Both the position numbers and the translations under genes were made by a program. A stretch of DNA of 64,000 bases from Daphnia pulex (taxonomy: Eukaryota; Arthropoda; Branchiopoda; Diplostraca; Daphniidae): positions 5,349,501 through 5,413,500 of the forward strand of contig NC_060018.1 in assembly GCF_021134715.1 (NCBI RefSeq). The letters run 5' to 3'. Shown here piece by piece: positions 29,538 through 40,235 of the stretch. Each line of letters starts with the position of its first letter. Within the stretch, counting starts at the first letter, position 1. Under the pieces are notes generated by a model. The model saw only the letters and a list, made by a program, of their open reading frames with translations, searched no databases and was not told the origin of the DNA.

Positions 29538-32036
29538 TTAAATTTCGGTGCCATCGATTCCTTCGTCTTCGTAACCCTCATCTGGAGATTCGTGTGGCTG
29601 TCGCTGTAGCGTCGAACAGAGGAATCCCGGCGAGGAGGAGGAAGCGTCGTTGATGCTGACGTCTAAAGGTGATGACGGAGCACCGCCCGTCAATGTCACA
29701 GTCGAATTCTCGGAACTCTCAATGCTCGTAGACGAGTTTGGCTTCATCATTTGACCGGGTGGTGGGTACATGTAGTCCTGCTGATGTTGTTGTTGTTGCT
29801 GCTGTTGCTGGTTGTGATGTCCTGCATAGGCAGACGGGGGGGAGGCGATGATCTCTTCATAGTTGCCGGTCCCGTTATAACCAACGGGGAAAGAAGATGG
29901 AGAGAAGTTCTGCGGATAACGTTCCGATGGATAGCGGATTTCCGAATGATTACCGCCATTCATTGGGCTGGTGGGTAATGGATCGTACGAGTCGGGATAT
30001 TTGCGGTCGGGTAAAAAGTTCTCGATGGTTGCTTCTTGCAGATGATTGTCACCATCCACGACATAGTTCTCATAGTGGCGGACGCTCACCGAGGGCGGAT
30101 CGGCGAAGCGGACGTGAGTTTGGGCCGGTCGAGTCGGTCGACTGGGTCGCGGTAGACCGTAGTCGATCGGGAATCCTTCAGCATCCACCAAAGGGAGTCC
30201 AGACATAGGCATAGGTATCAAGTAACCAGCGGGATTGAGAACGGCCAAATTGCTGGAACTGTTGTACGGATTGGTCGAGCAATGAGCCGGATAAAAGTGC
30301 TGCTGTTGTTGCTGAAGCACGGCCTCGCTAATTGTCGACAATTGTGGGACAGAACACGGATAGTATTGGCCATTTCCACTTGACGTGGCTCCTCCGGCGT
30401 ACAAAGATGGCGAAAACTGGCCATCGTCCAAACAGACGGCCTGTGCATTCTGTTCTTTCCACTTGGCGGTAGTTGTCGTGTCATTGATCAAATCGGGACT
30501 TTGATCCAGCGTGCTGTCGAGAGCCGTTGAGTGATATTCGCGCCCACCGCCTCCTGCCCTCACGCCGCCAGTCAACGGGACTCCGACAGCATAGCCGTTA
30601 TCGCCTTTATTGCCAACGCTGGACGACGAGGGCAACATCTGGATCGGACGTGGGGGCAGCTCCGGGGAGAGGCTGGAGTTGGCTTTGGTCTTGGTCGAGT
30701 CGCCTACGCCGCCGATAGAAGCGACATTATTTGCGGTCTTGTCTCGAGTCCGGTGACTACGGCGGCGGCAACAACAACAACGGACAGCCACCGCTACGAC
30801 AATAATGACCATCGTTATAACGATGGCTGCTACCACTCCTCCCACTGTGATAACGTACTCAATGCTCCCCGGCGGTGGAGGAGGCGTCGGCAGCGGTTGG
30901 ACAAGTAAAGTGAAATTGTTACGGGCCGATCCAGCGCGATTCTCCGCAGTGCAGACGTACGATCCGTTTTCTCTGTTGGTGGCGTTGACAATGTTCAAAA
31001 CGCTGCGCTGACTGTCGGAGCCGTCGACGCCGATGAAAGTGTAGTAGAAGCTCAACTCGTTGGCTTCCGTTTCGTTGGCGGAAGAGTAAACGGCCGTACT
31101 ACTAGAAGTGGCTGTTATCTTCTGGCCGTTGTGAAACCAGGAGACTCGAGGATCAGGATCGCCGGTGACCTGGCAGCTAAGTGTCACGTTATCGCCGAAT
31201 GACACCTCGAGAATGGTAACGGATGATGTAATTTGCGGAGCGCAGGCGAAATCCATCGGATCCAGCGACTTGACCAAGCGACCGGCTAGTCTCTCCGGTT
31301 GAGAACATTTGGGTTCCATGGAGAGTGGGATGTTAAATTGAACTAGCCACGCCCTCAGTTGTGAGAGTTGGCAGTCACATCGCCACGGATTGTCGTGAAG
31401 GGTGACGCCGTGCAAGGATCGCGGAAGAACAGTCGATCCGCCAATGTTTGCCAGAGCGTTTCCGTCTAGCTTGAGCCACTCGAGGGCCTTGAGACCGTCG
31501 AAAGCTCCGACTTCGACAGCTTCGATTTGACATTGACTGAGTTCCAGCGTGATCAAGTAGCGCAGATTACGGAAGGAATCGGCACTCACGCGACGCACAG
31601 GATTACGAGCCAAGGAGAGTCGCATTAAGGCTGGTAGCTCAGACAAGGCTGCCACCGGAATGGAAGTCAGCATGTTGTCGCTAAGATCCAATTCCACCAA
31701 ATTGGTTAGTCCCTGGAACGTGAGATCGTCCAGGTGTCCGAGCCTACTGCGGGCCAAGTAAACACGTTGAAGGTTGACGAGACCGTAGCGCTGAAACAGT
31801 GTCCGGTGTAGAATCTGAAGGGTACTTCCGGAAATGTCCAACACCTGAGTCTCGGGATCCATGCCTTCCGGCAAAGCAATCAGTCCCTTGTTGACGCACT
31901 CCACCGTTTGTTTCCCGCCTTTCCATTTGCAGGTACACGATTCCGGGCAGGCGGCAGCCAGGCAGCAGATCACCGTTGACCATACCAATACTCGGAGCAA
32001 CGTCCTGACTCCATCCGGGAGCGGAATGGAAACCAT
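29538..32036 (-). CDS. kek: Kekkon-family LRR/Ig single-pass receptor
   Basis: One uninterrupted coding exon, 832 aa. A signal peptide (about 1-28) is followed by LRRNT (CPESCTCKW), six leucine-rich repeats (about 55-210), LRRCT (NPWRCDCQ...), one Ig domain (about 265-370; VTLSC and GSYVCTAENRAG), a proline run, and a transmembrane helix (about 395-418) ending in RCCCCRRR. A long cytoplasmic tail follows, with polyQ near residue 745 and the end DEGYEDEGIDGTEI, a class I PDZ-binding terminus (T-E-I). LRR plus one Ig and an intronless coding region are typical of kekkon genes. Fly Kek proteins modulate EGFR, BMP and neurotrophin-type signalling. Which kek this is cannot be said. The open frame extends to 32156, but only with a GTG, so the ATG at 32036 is preferred. 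Confidence 0.92.
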   Translation of the reverse strand: MVSIPLPDGVRTLLRVLVWSTVICCLAAACPESCTCKWKGGKQTVECVNKGLIALPEGMDPETQVLDISGSTLQILHRTLFQRYGLVNLQRVYLARSRLGHLDDLTFQGLTNLVELDLSDNMLTSIPVAALSELPALMRLSLARNPVRRVSADSFRNLRYLITLELSQCQIEAVEVGAFDGLKALEWLKLDGNALANIGGSTVLPRSLHGVTLHDNPWRCDCQLSQLRAWLVQFNIPLSMEPKCSQPERLAGRLVKSLDPMDFACAPQITSSVTILEVSFGDNVTLSCQVTGDPDPRVSWFHNGQKITATSSSTAVYSSANETEANELSFYYTFIGVDGSDSQRSVLNIVNATNRENGSYVCTAENRAGSARNNFTLLVQPLPTPPPPPGSIEYVITVGGVVAAIVITMVIIVVAVAVRCCCCRRRSHRTRDKTANNVASIGGVGDSTKTKANSSLSPELPPRPIQMLPSSSSVGNKGDNGYAVGVPLTGGVRAGGGGREYHSTALDSTLDQSPDLINDTTTTAKWKEQNAQAVCLDDGQFSPSLYAGGATSSGNGQYYPCSVPQLSTISEAVLQQQQQHFYPAHCSTNPYNSSSNLAVLNPAGYLIPMPMSGLPLVDAEGFPIDYGLPRPSRPTRPAQTHVRFADPPSVSVRHYENYVVDGDNHLQEATIENFLPDRKYPDSYDPLPTSPMNGGNHSEIRYPSERYPQNFSPSSFPVGYNGTGNYEEIIASPPSAYAGHHNQQQQQQQQHQQDYMYPPPGQMMKPNSSTSIESSENSTVTLTGGAPSSPLDVSINDASSSSPGFLCSTLQRQPHESPDEGYEDEGIDGTEI

Positions 32037-33700
32037 GTTGAAAGTCAACTTTTTTTCACCGCCGTTCGGAAGGAAGAAGCTGAGGACGACGTTAACGAAA
32101 CTGAAAATTTCCCCGAGATGAATCAAACCGAAAAGAAGAAGAGCAGGCTTCTTCACGTGTGTTCCACTCGAACGAATGGATTCTTTGTTCTTCCGGTAGA
32201 GAGAGTTGTGAGATGACTAGCTTCGTCAAAGGTAGGCATCCAGGATGATATAACCCTTTTTCCTCTTTTCGCTTGCCGATTGAAGAACGAATAAGCAGTA
32301 CGCTGTCAAAATCCAACACGATGCACGCAGATCCAACCTGCTGAATAAAAGAACGAATATGTTAATAATGCTATCATCGAGTCCCAATTTTATCCTCTTA
32401 TGAAAAAACACTTTGATCATCTTTAAATTAATGTGATAAATGCAGAAATGGTTGCACTTCGAGCACTAAGAATGTTGCGTAAAATAAGGTCATCGATGAA
32501 CTCGCGCAAACTAAAAAAAATTCGCAAAGACTGAATTTATTTAGGGAAACATCGAGTTTGAATCGAAACCAGGCAGAGCGACTATGTATTTGCATAGAGA
32601 TAGTAAATTTAGTTTTGGAGAAATTTGCTGAAGTTTGGATAAATATTTGAATTGATTGCATTTCGTGGTGCATCCGGCAGTGGTACCAGACGGCAACTGC
32701 TACAACTCTGTTCAACTTATTTTGTGAAATTCATGCGATTTGCATTAACAAGGAAACAGTTCCTTAAAAAACTTCCTGGTACAATCAAATTCTAAATGTC
32801 AAGTCAATATTTCAGCACATTGAAATTCTGAAATTGTGAATTTCGTGGATGCGGGCTCGGGGCTCCTCATTTCGTTTTAAAAATACTGGCCCACAGCTAC
32901 TGCACACAATCGGTTATGTAAGATAAGAATTGATAACACTTTTAGGCTGCGCTGATATATAAAACCTAAAACGATTACCAGAAAAGACTTCTGAAACATC
33001 CAGCCCACCATTGTTATTCGCAAAATGATTTACTGAAGGAGGGAAAAAAAATGATCGAGGTACTTTAGGTACCGCTGGGTCTTCCATAAACGTTCTTTTG
33101 GACCAGGATTGTTAGTATAGTCGCAGTTTGCTGACGCGGACGCACACACTATATATCTTTTGCGTTCTCTCGCTATTGTCTCGCGGCGCCCAGGCAATCA
33201 GATTATTTGGGCAGTAAATCTGGTATCATATATGGGAAAATATATGTATCGTACTCTAGGTAACGTACAGCAGTAGCTAGACGTCGTCGACCAGAACCAA
33301 CAGAAGGCTGCGTAACCGAGGTGGGGAGGGAACTTTAGTAGTAATAAATCATTGGGGTGACAGGAGCATCTTCGGTGAGTTTCCAGGGTATCGGTGGATA
33401 TATCCGCAGGCTCTCGGAGCTATACTCGATACGACTGTGGCGTGTTGTTCAGGCACTATGTTATACGACTATAAGATCCAATAGACGAATAAGATAGACG
33501 ACTTCTCTATTAGTGGTTTGATTGAGTATGCGCTCCACCACTGAAAAAGCCCCCGACGTAACTGCGGAATGCAGTAGCTACTGAAAAGTCATTTCTCATT
33601 CAACTGGTCTCAAACTGAAACCAACAACAAAAGGTCTTACCGACAATAGGCACGCAAGACTTCTCCCCCTCCTCCCGCCGCCCAGCACACCCATCAGTTA
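32037..33700. promoter_or_regulatory. 5' side of the Kekkon-type gene with two POU octamers
   Basis: A likely splice acceptor (AAATTTTCAG) on the minus strand ends at 32101, so 32037-32100 is probably 5' UTR preceded by an intron. ATTTGCAT, the perfect POU octamer, occurs at 32588-32595 and 32738-32745; the second is followed by TAACAAGG, close to a SOX half-site. No coding sequence with support. Confidence 0.4.
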
Positions 33701-36700
33701 ACTTGGGGTAACGAAGCGATCGGTCAATGTTCTCTCCACAAGCTCACACACATCGGCAAACTGCGAGTCAGTTCCCTGGGCTATTCGGTCACAAAGAAGT
33801 GATGTTTCTAATCACAACCAGACAGGCCGGTTCTACCAGTCAAAAGAAAATAAAAGAAAATAAAAAAAAAAGGGCATGAATAAAATCACTAGAAATTCCA
33901 GGCCAAACCCCTTTGCCGGACTGGTCAAAAGTGCATCATTCCATCCGCTCATGTGCGACTCAGATGAAACTTGAAATAAAAAAATAAAAACAACTTTGGA
34001 ATGGCCAGACAAAGTTAAATGACGCGCGATTTCCAGACCCAAGGACTTTGATACCCAGCAGAGAAGACATTGGCGAAAACACTTTGAAAGGTATAATATA
34101 CCTTATACAGTGAGCACATAAAACGGGAGTGCTCTATAGAGTGAAGGACAGAAACAGAGTCGTTGTCACAAAAGGGAATAAAGTTGGATATATATATTGT
34201 TATTTATCTATTCCTGAATTGCGGTGTGTATATGTAGGGAGGAGCGCCAGTGATCGGAACTTGGGGGGTGCTGGTAGGCAAGTTGTTTCCTATACCATAA
34301 CATTATCGACCGCTCCTTCCTCCTATTTCGGTCATCCCTAAACTGGGCCTTCTTTTCAATTTCACGAGACGACAAGTTTGTTAGTTACAAGTTCCGAGAA
34401 CTGCACCATTCGGGAGCACGGTGGAAGAAGGTCAAAAGGAAAAGCAGATCCCAGGGAGAGAGAAAAAAATTCGCGCAATACACTCACTACGTCTCGAGTG
34501 GAATACGAAAATAAAATGAGGAAAAGAAAAGGAAACGAGTCTCTGCTGTAAGAATTTTCGATATCGTTAAGGATCCCCCAGACTCCCATGCCACAATTCC
34601 ACCTTTAGCATTTCTTTGCTATTACTCCCACACAGGCGCACAAAGGATTCCTTGTAGTGAAAGTAGGCATAGCAATCATTTTGCATGCGGGCCATGCCTG
34701 CAGAGTGGCGCGTCCTTGATCTGACCGCATTGATCGGCATCGATTGGCAAACGTCGAAGAATTCATAAGGAATGAAATAGGCAAAACTAATTGAAGATAG
34801 GGCGCATATAGAATTTTCGTCGTCCCTTCCAGTGCGTAGGCGTAGAGTTGGTAAAACATTTATACACATACTAGGATAAAGTCAAAATGAAATTTCGTTA
34901 GCTCAAAAGAAGTCGATTTCTTGATCAAGTCTGAGGCAGGAAAAATTATGAAAACACTGAATCAAACGTTTTCATTTTAGCTCAACTCTATCTTACAACT
35001 GCCATAACTTCTGGTTTTCGTTTTATGCGATAATTTCAAATGTTGCCAACCAATGCGGGTAACATCTATTTTTTTTTTAGCATTTTTTATCGACTTGAAA
35101 GTTCCTTGTACAAAAGAGCAGCTTTTTTTCCTATTGTAAATAGGAAACTAAACGTGGTTGTATATTACTGCCAGTATATGTACACGCTGGCCAGATATGC
35201 CCTTGGCTTGCGGTCTATCGGATGAACGAGAAAAACCGTTGGATGCAGCGGACATCTATTCAGTCATTGTACGAGCACTTGGTTCCCCTATCAGCCAGCA
35301 TGGGGGGTCTCGGAAAACAGTCGAGACGGTAGGAGAAAGAGAAGAAAAGTCAACGACGGTGTTATCATCCAAAGACACCCAGTGTGCCACTTTGGCCACA
35401 ATAAGAAGAAGAAGAAAGAAGAAAGCAAGGAAAGAAAAAGAAGTTTTGATTAGCTTTCGATTGCTCCTCAAAATGCTCCGGAAAGCACATTGGCGTAGTA
35501 CGAGGAAACTCTGTGTGTGAAATGTACCGTCTACCAACGTCTCCGAGGCAGTCGGCCCCAAGCTTAAATAAGGTAGGATGTAGGGATCACAAGGAAAAGC
35601 TATATATAGGCTTACACAGAATTGTGTCTTTGATGAGCTTCTTCTGTTGATGAGACGAGAGAGAGCTCAACTTTCTCTTATTCTCCTTACTTGGGTGTGC
35701 GTTTGTGATGGCAATGCTTGCGGCAGCATCCGTTTAAAACAGAAAACACGGACATCCACTGGACAGCAGTGATAAGAGCGGTTCTAAGGGAATGACAAAC
35801 GAGTGATCCGTTTAGAGCGGCGACTGGCCCAGCCTTTTTGGAAGTGGAGTTCCTGAAAAATGCATTGACAGTGCAGATCACGACACGCGAGCGACATCCA
35901 CAGCAGTGTCGCTTTCTTTTTATCCTGTTACTTTTCTTCTTTTTTTTGGCACACTTGTCAACCCCCGACCTGTGAAGTGACGCTTATTCAATGCTCGTCT
36001 ACTTATTACTAGGTACTTGGGCGGAGGCGGATAAATCTTTGACAAAGATTTCTCTTTCGACACACGCCTTCAATTTTCTGCTATCCGAAACACGCCGGAG
36101 ACTGGGATGTCGCTGAGTTGCGGTTCGTTGAAACTAATTGCACCCAATGATTAAAAAAAAAAAAAGTGGATGAGGAGGTGGATGTAGATCAAAGGGATCA
36201 AAGAGTATATTGCACCAGGATCTAGTCGCTCTCATCAGAAAAAGAAACTGTCACCAGATATCAAAGTCGACGCCCCTCATCTTGTCCGTTTTTCGCATCT
36301 GTAATTTTCAGCAAAAGTTGGAAGAAACGCTCGTGTTTCCCTGCAGCTCTTTAAAACTCGACGCCCTCCTTCATCCCCGCATCAATGATTTCAACCTTCT
36401 TCAATGTTCAGAGTCTTTGCTCAGCAACTCGGGGTAACCCTGGAGTCGGGATCGATTCCAACAGCTGTGTTAATCTAGACGACATCTATCAGCCATCCAT
36501 CATGGATGGTCAAGTTGCTACGAACCATTTCAATGTAAAAAAAAAAAAGAAATATAAAAAAATGTGTTCCATCAATTTTCCGATATTTTTGATTGGCTGT
36601 CATGGCAACCGGTCTCTGAAGGCAATTAAGGCTTTTTCTTTTAACGGCGCAACATCAACAACTGTCGGTTCCAGAACATTCTTTCAACCGTGTTTTTGCA

Positions 36701-37200
36701 TCGCTGTAAAAATGTTCAGACACGACTCGCCGGGATTAAAAAAGTAAAGAGGGAAAAAAAGGGGGCCTGAACAGACATTGTTATCGTTATGCAAATGACG
36801 CCGCCTCCAATCAAATCGCTAGTTAAACCACTCAAAAAGAACGAAACCAGCAGCGAGGGAAAAAGAGATATTTTTGGGGGTTTCATTTTTATATGACATT
36901 TTCTGTTGTGTTACTTTGTTGTTGTTCCTCTACAGTAAACTTACGTGTGGGGTCTTCTTTCGAGATGGAAACCATACACGCCAAGCCATTTTTCATTTTC
37001 ATGGTCTTGTCAGAGTTTTGAGAAGCGGCCACAACATTATGAAGATATAACATCTTCCAGGTATATTTCTGCGATCTCTTCATTTCCCTAACTAAGCATG
37101 GGCATCAGGACACGCCAAAAAATGGGGAAAGGAGAAATAAATGGGGGAATAATAAACTTGGTTGATGTCAGAATCAAATGTAACGGATGAGAGCTATAGG
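33701..37200. other. Non-coding stretch upstream of the receptor gene
   Basis: No ORF shows a domain, signal peptide or splice chain. A SOX-like CATTGTT (36776-36782) lies six bases before a perfect POU octamer ATGCAAAT (36789-36796). The stretch also has a CCAAT-type box with a half X-box near 36593 (GATTGGCTGTCATGGCAAC). Probably intron or regulatory DNA of the kek gene. Confidence 0.35.
36776..36796 (+). promoter_or_regulatory. SOX plus POU candidate enhancer site
   Basis: CATTGTT, six bases, then ATGCAAAT. The spacing is wider than in the classic adjoining SOX-POU element, so cooperative binding is uncertain. Confidence 0.35.
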
Positions 37201-38751
37201 CGGACGCAATTGGCTCCGACAGAGCCGGCACCGAATCATTGATTCGAACCACCCAACTGTGACGGTAGAGCCGAAACGCGCGCGTCTACTTTTTTCTTCT
37301 TCCTTCCCTGTCTTGTTTCTTTTCATTTTGATTTGGTCTTTCTTACTTCTATGCCTTTATTCCCTCCTCTCTCTATCTCTCTCTGTATATTATTCTCTAA
37401 ATTTTTCATTTCTCTCTTTCTTCCATCAACTGCCATCGCAGTGTGGAGTGTGTTTTGTTTACCGTTTCAATCTTGGCTTAGAGTTTGTGTTATTTCTTCC
37501 CTTGTCTCTTTCGCTTAGTACCCGACGCTCTGTCGATCCACATTTCTTGCTTGTATGCACTAAATTGAAGAGGAAAAATAAAGGAGAAAAAAGGACAAAC
37601 ACGCGTCCCTGTTTATCAAGCCTTTAAAAGCTTCCATCTCAACGACAAACAACATTAACAAGAAGTAGGGTGCAAAAAAAAAATGTCCTCCAACAACAAA
37701 AAAGGGAAAATAGAAAACCAATTAGAAAATTTCCAAAGAAGAGTCGCATGGAATCTACAAGAGTTTGCTGCTGAATAACTTAGTTGAAGATGTAGGGTCC
37801 GCGGGTTCGTATGACCGGTATACGTTTCCACGAAGACGTGCATGCGCTTAAAAATCATTTCAATCTTTCAAGATTTTGAACCGAAATTTTGCATTTTCCC
37901 TTTATCGTCATCATCTTCTATATTTATTAGCTATATTTTTTTACTGGGTCCCTCCCTCTCTCTTTTGATTTCGTCTATTCACCCCGTCAGTCACAGAATT
38001 CACATACCACAATGAAATTCCAAGATGGAAAAGGATGAAATTAAAGGCGCATGGAACAGCGCTTATCGTCTTTCGTCCGACGTTGGAATGTTTCTGCTCC
38101 TGCTCTTCATATCTGATATAAAAAAGAGAGGAGAAAAGGCGGAGCAGAAGCTCAGGAAAAAAATAAAATAAAATAAAACGCCAACGATGGAAGGAGCTTG
38201 GCGCGTGTCCGTGAGGGCCTGTCGTAAAAATCCAGTCGGATCGTTTCCTACAGATTATTTTTTTCTCCCCCTCTTCTCCATTCCTTTTTAATTTGAATTT
38301 CACACGAGTCAACAGCAATGGCTTGACGTCTTGATTATTCATGAAAAGCAGCTGGCCCGTTGTTCGCTTCGTACTTTCTCCTCATTTCTTTTCAATCCCC
38401 ACCAGCGTTTCAAACAATGTCAAACAAATGAGTTGTTGCGCAATTACGCGAGCGCATTGATTGGCCGCTGAAACAAAGAACAAGCAGACTGCAAGAAATA
38501 AACGGGTGCCAATATTTCAAGAATTTAAAACAAAAAGAAAAGAAGAAAAAAAGGACTACGATTCGAGAAGCACAAAACGGTAATGAAGCAATTCAAGTGC
38601 GAGATATCTGAGAATAGAAATAGGACGAAAATAGAAATAAGACGACAAAAGAAATAAAGACAGTGTTCTTTAACGAGGCGATCGTTAAAAATATTTCACT
38701 CGCCGCAACAAGGTGCTGATGTGTCCATCTTTCGAGCGAGCGAATATGTAT

Positions 38752-38765
38752 CCCCCCCCCCCCCC
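38752..38765. repeat. C14 homopolymer
   Basis: Fourteen consecutive C. Similar runs occur at 45030-45038, 46336-46347 (12 G), 52195-52207 (13 C) and 60484-60503 (G-rich). Lengths of such runs are error-prone in sequencing. Confidence 0.9.
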
Positions 38766-39346
38766 GAGAAAAGAGAGAATGCCCATTTTTACTAGCCAAA
38801 TAACAACTTCATCCGCTCCTATTCTGTAACTGCACACGTCATCAGCTGGTAATAGTGAAAAGAGTTATCACGAGAAGAGCAAGAACTTTGGACGGCAGAG
38901 GCTTAAAAGCCTTACGTAACACCCTTGTACCCCCCTTCATATCCTCCATTCTTCTGTTGTCTCCTCTTCAAAATCGATTGTGTCATAACTATTTCAATTG
39001 TCCGCGAATATCCTCACTCCACAGTCTCTTTGCTCCTATTGTCTCTTCGTTAAAGCTGCTGGACTAGCCGAGGCTAAATCGGCGTGGGAGCTAGACGAAC
39101 CCAGCAGGGCAACTTTTATTTCCTTTTTTTCTCCTTCTTCTTCATCTCCACTTGAACAACTTCGTGTGTCCGACAAGAAGACAATAAAATAACAATAAAC
39201 TTAAATGTGATGGCCTTTACGTTATTGTCTTATTTAGTGTAGCCCGTTGTATAGCCCTGCTATACTACACATACACACACGTCAGCAGGAAAAGGCAAAC
39301 AAGCGGATCGGGAACGACGAGAGCGGCAAAGAAGGGGAGGAAAAAA

Positions 39347-39366
39347 GAGAGAGAGAGAGAGAGAGA
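39347..39366. repeat. (GA)n microsatellite, followed by (ATGG)4 at 39425-39440
   Basis: About ten GA units in a purine-rich stretch. GA repeats recur across 33-64 kb, and in flies they can bind GAGA factor; that role here is not shown. Confidence 0.9.
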
Positions 39367-40211
39367 CTGTGTTTTCTTGGCTTCGTCTGTAAACGACACA
39401 TCCGGCTTCACGCTCTAGTCGAAGATGGATGGATGGATGGAGTTTCGATATATACCGCTGATCGACACGGAAGTCGGCATTGAGGCAATCCTCTCGGTCG
39501 GAGGACCGTAAAAAAAGGGGCTCGGTCGAATGGCAGCCAAACAACAACTGCTGCTGCAGGCGACCAAGGAGCGCAGGACACACACAGTAGGAGACACAAA
39601 GACATTGAGGGGGAGAAAAAAAAATAAAATAAAAAAATAAATAAATGTCAAGGATGCATGGAGGAGCACGCGGGATTGGCGTGTCAGGAGAAAGGAAAAA
39701 AATCGGGAATCGCAAGATGATGCTGGAAGCGCAGTAGCGCACACAGCAACAGCGCATATAGCAAACAAGGAATTTTTTTTATATATATATAATCCTGGAC
39801 GAGTCGGATGACGTTGGCGTCGTTAACGTTTTTTGTCGGCTGGCTTTGACGCAAGTTCGTCCATTTCTTTTCTTGGAAATCAAAGGCGAATAGAGGAACA
39901 AAAAAGAAAAGAAATGGGCGATTGCTTTTTTTTTATTTCAATAAATCTCTCCTCTTTTGTTGGGAGAGCCTGGTTTTTTTTTATTCTGCCATGTTGAACG
40001 AAAGATGAGCTCTCCTTGGTGGCTTAACCACGTAGAGGATGCTCTCATCAAGTCATCATCCCCAAAAAGTGCGTGCCCATCGATGGCAACCGTATGATTA
40101 TCAACGAGAAAATGACGTTATCAGAAGCAATGATGAGAAGCGAACCAGGCAACCAGGCAATATGTAATATGTAACCTTTAATGATATTGATTTTGTTGCT
40201 ACGTAGACACA

Positions 40212-40235
40212 TGACGTGTGACGTCTAGGTGACGT
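40212..40235 (+). promoter_or_regulatory. Cluster of three TGACGT (CREB/ATF-type) sites
   Basis: TGACGT starts at 40212, 40219 and 40230, all on the same strand within 24 bp. This is the half-site core of CRE/ATF elements. Function is inferred. Confidence 0.4.

Noticed and set aside
32037-32156. Extension of the kek reading frame by 40 codons
   Set aside because: It opens only with GTG and contains a likely splice acceptor; the ATG at 32036 gives a normal signal peptide.
36593-36612. Possible second X-box (GTCATGGCAAC)
   Set aside because: One half fits, but the other side departs from the consensus, and no ciliary gene is near.
37230-37262. GATTCGAACC resembling a tRNA T-loop
   Set aside because: On neither strand do the flanking bases form a T stem, anticodon arm or acceptor stem.
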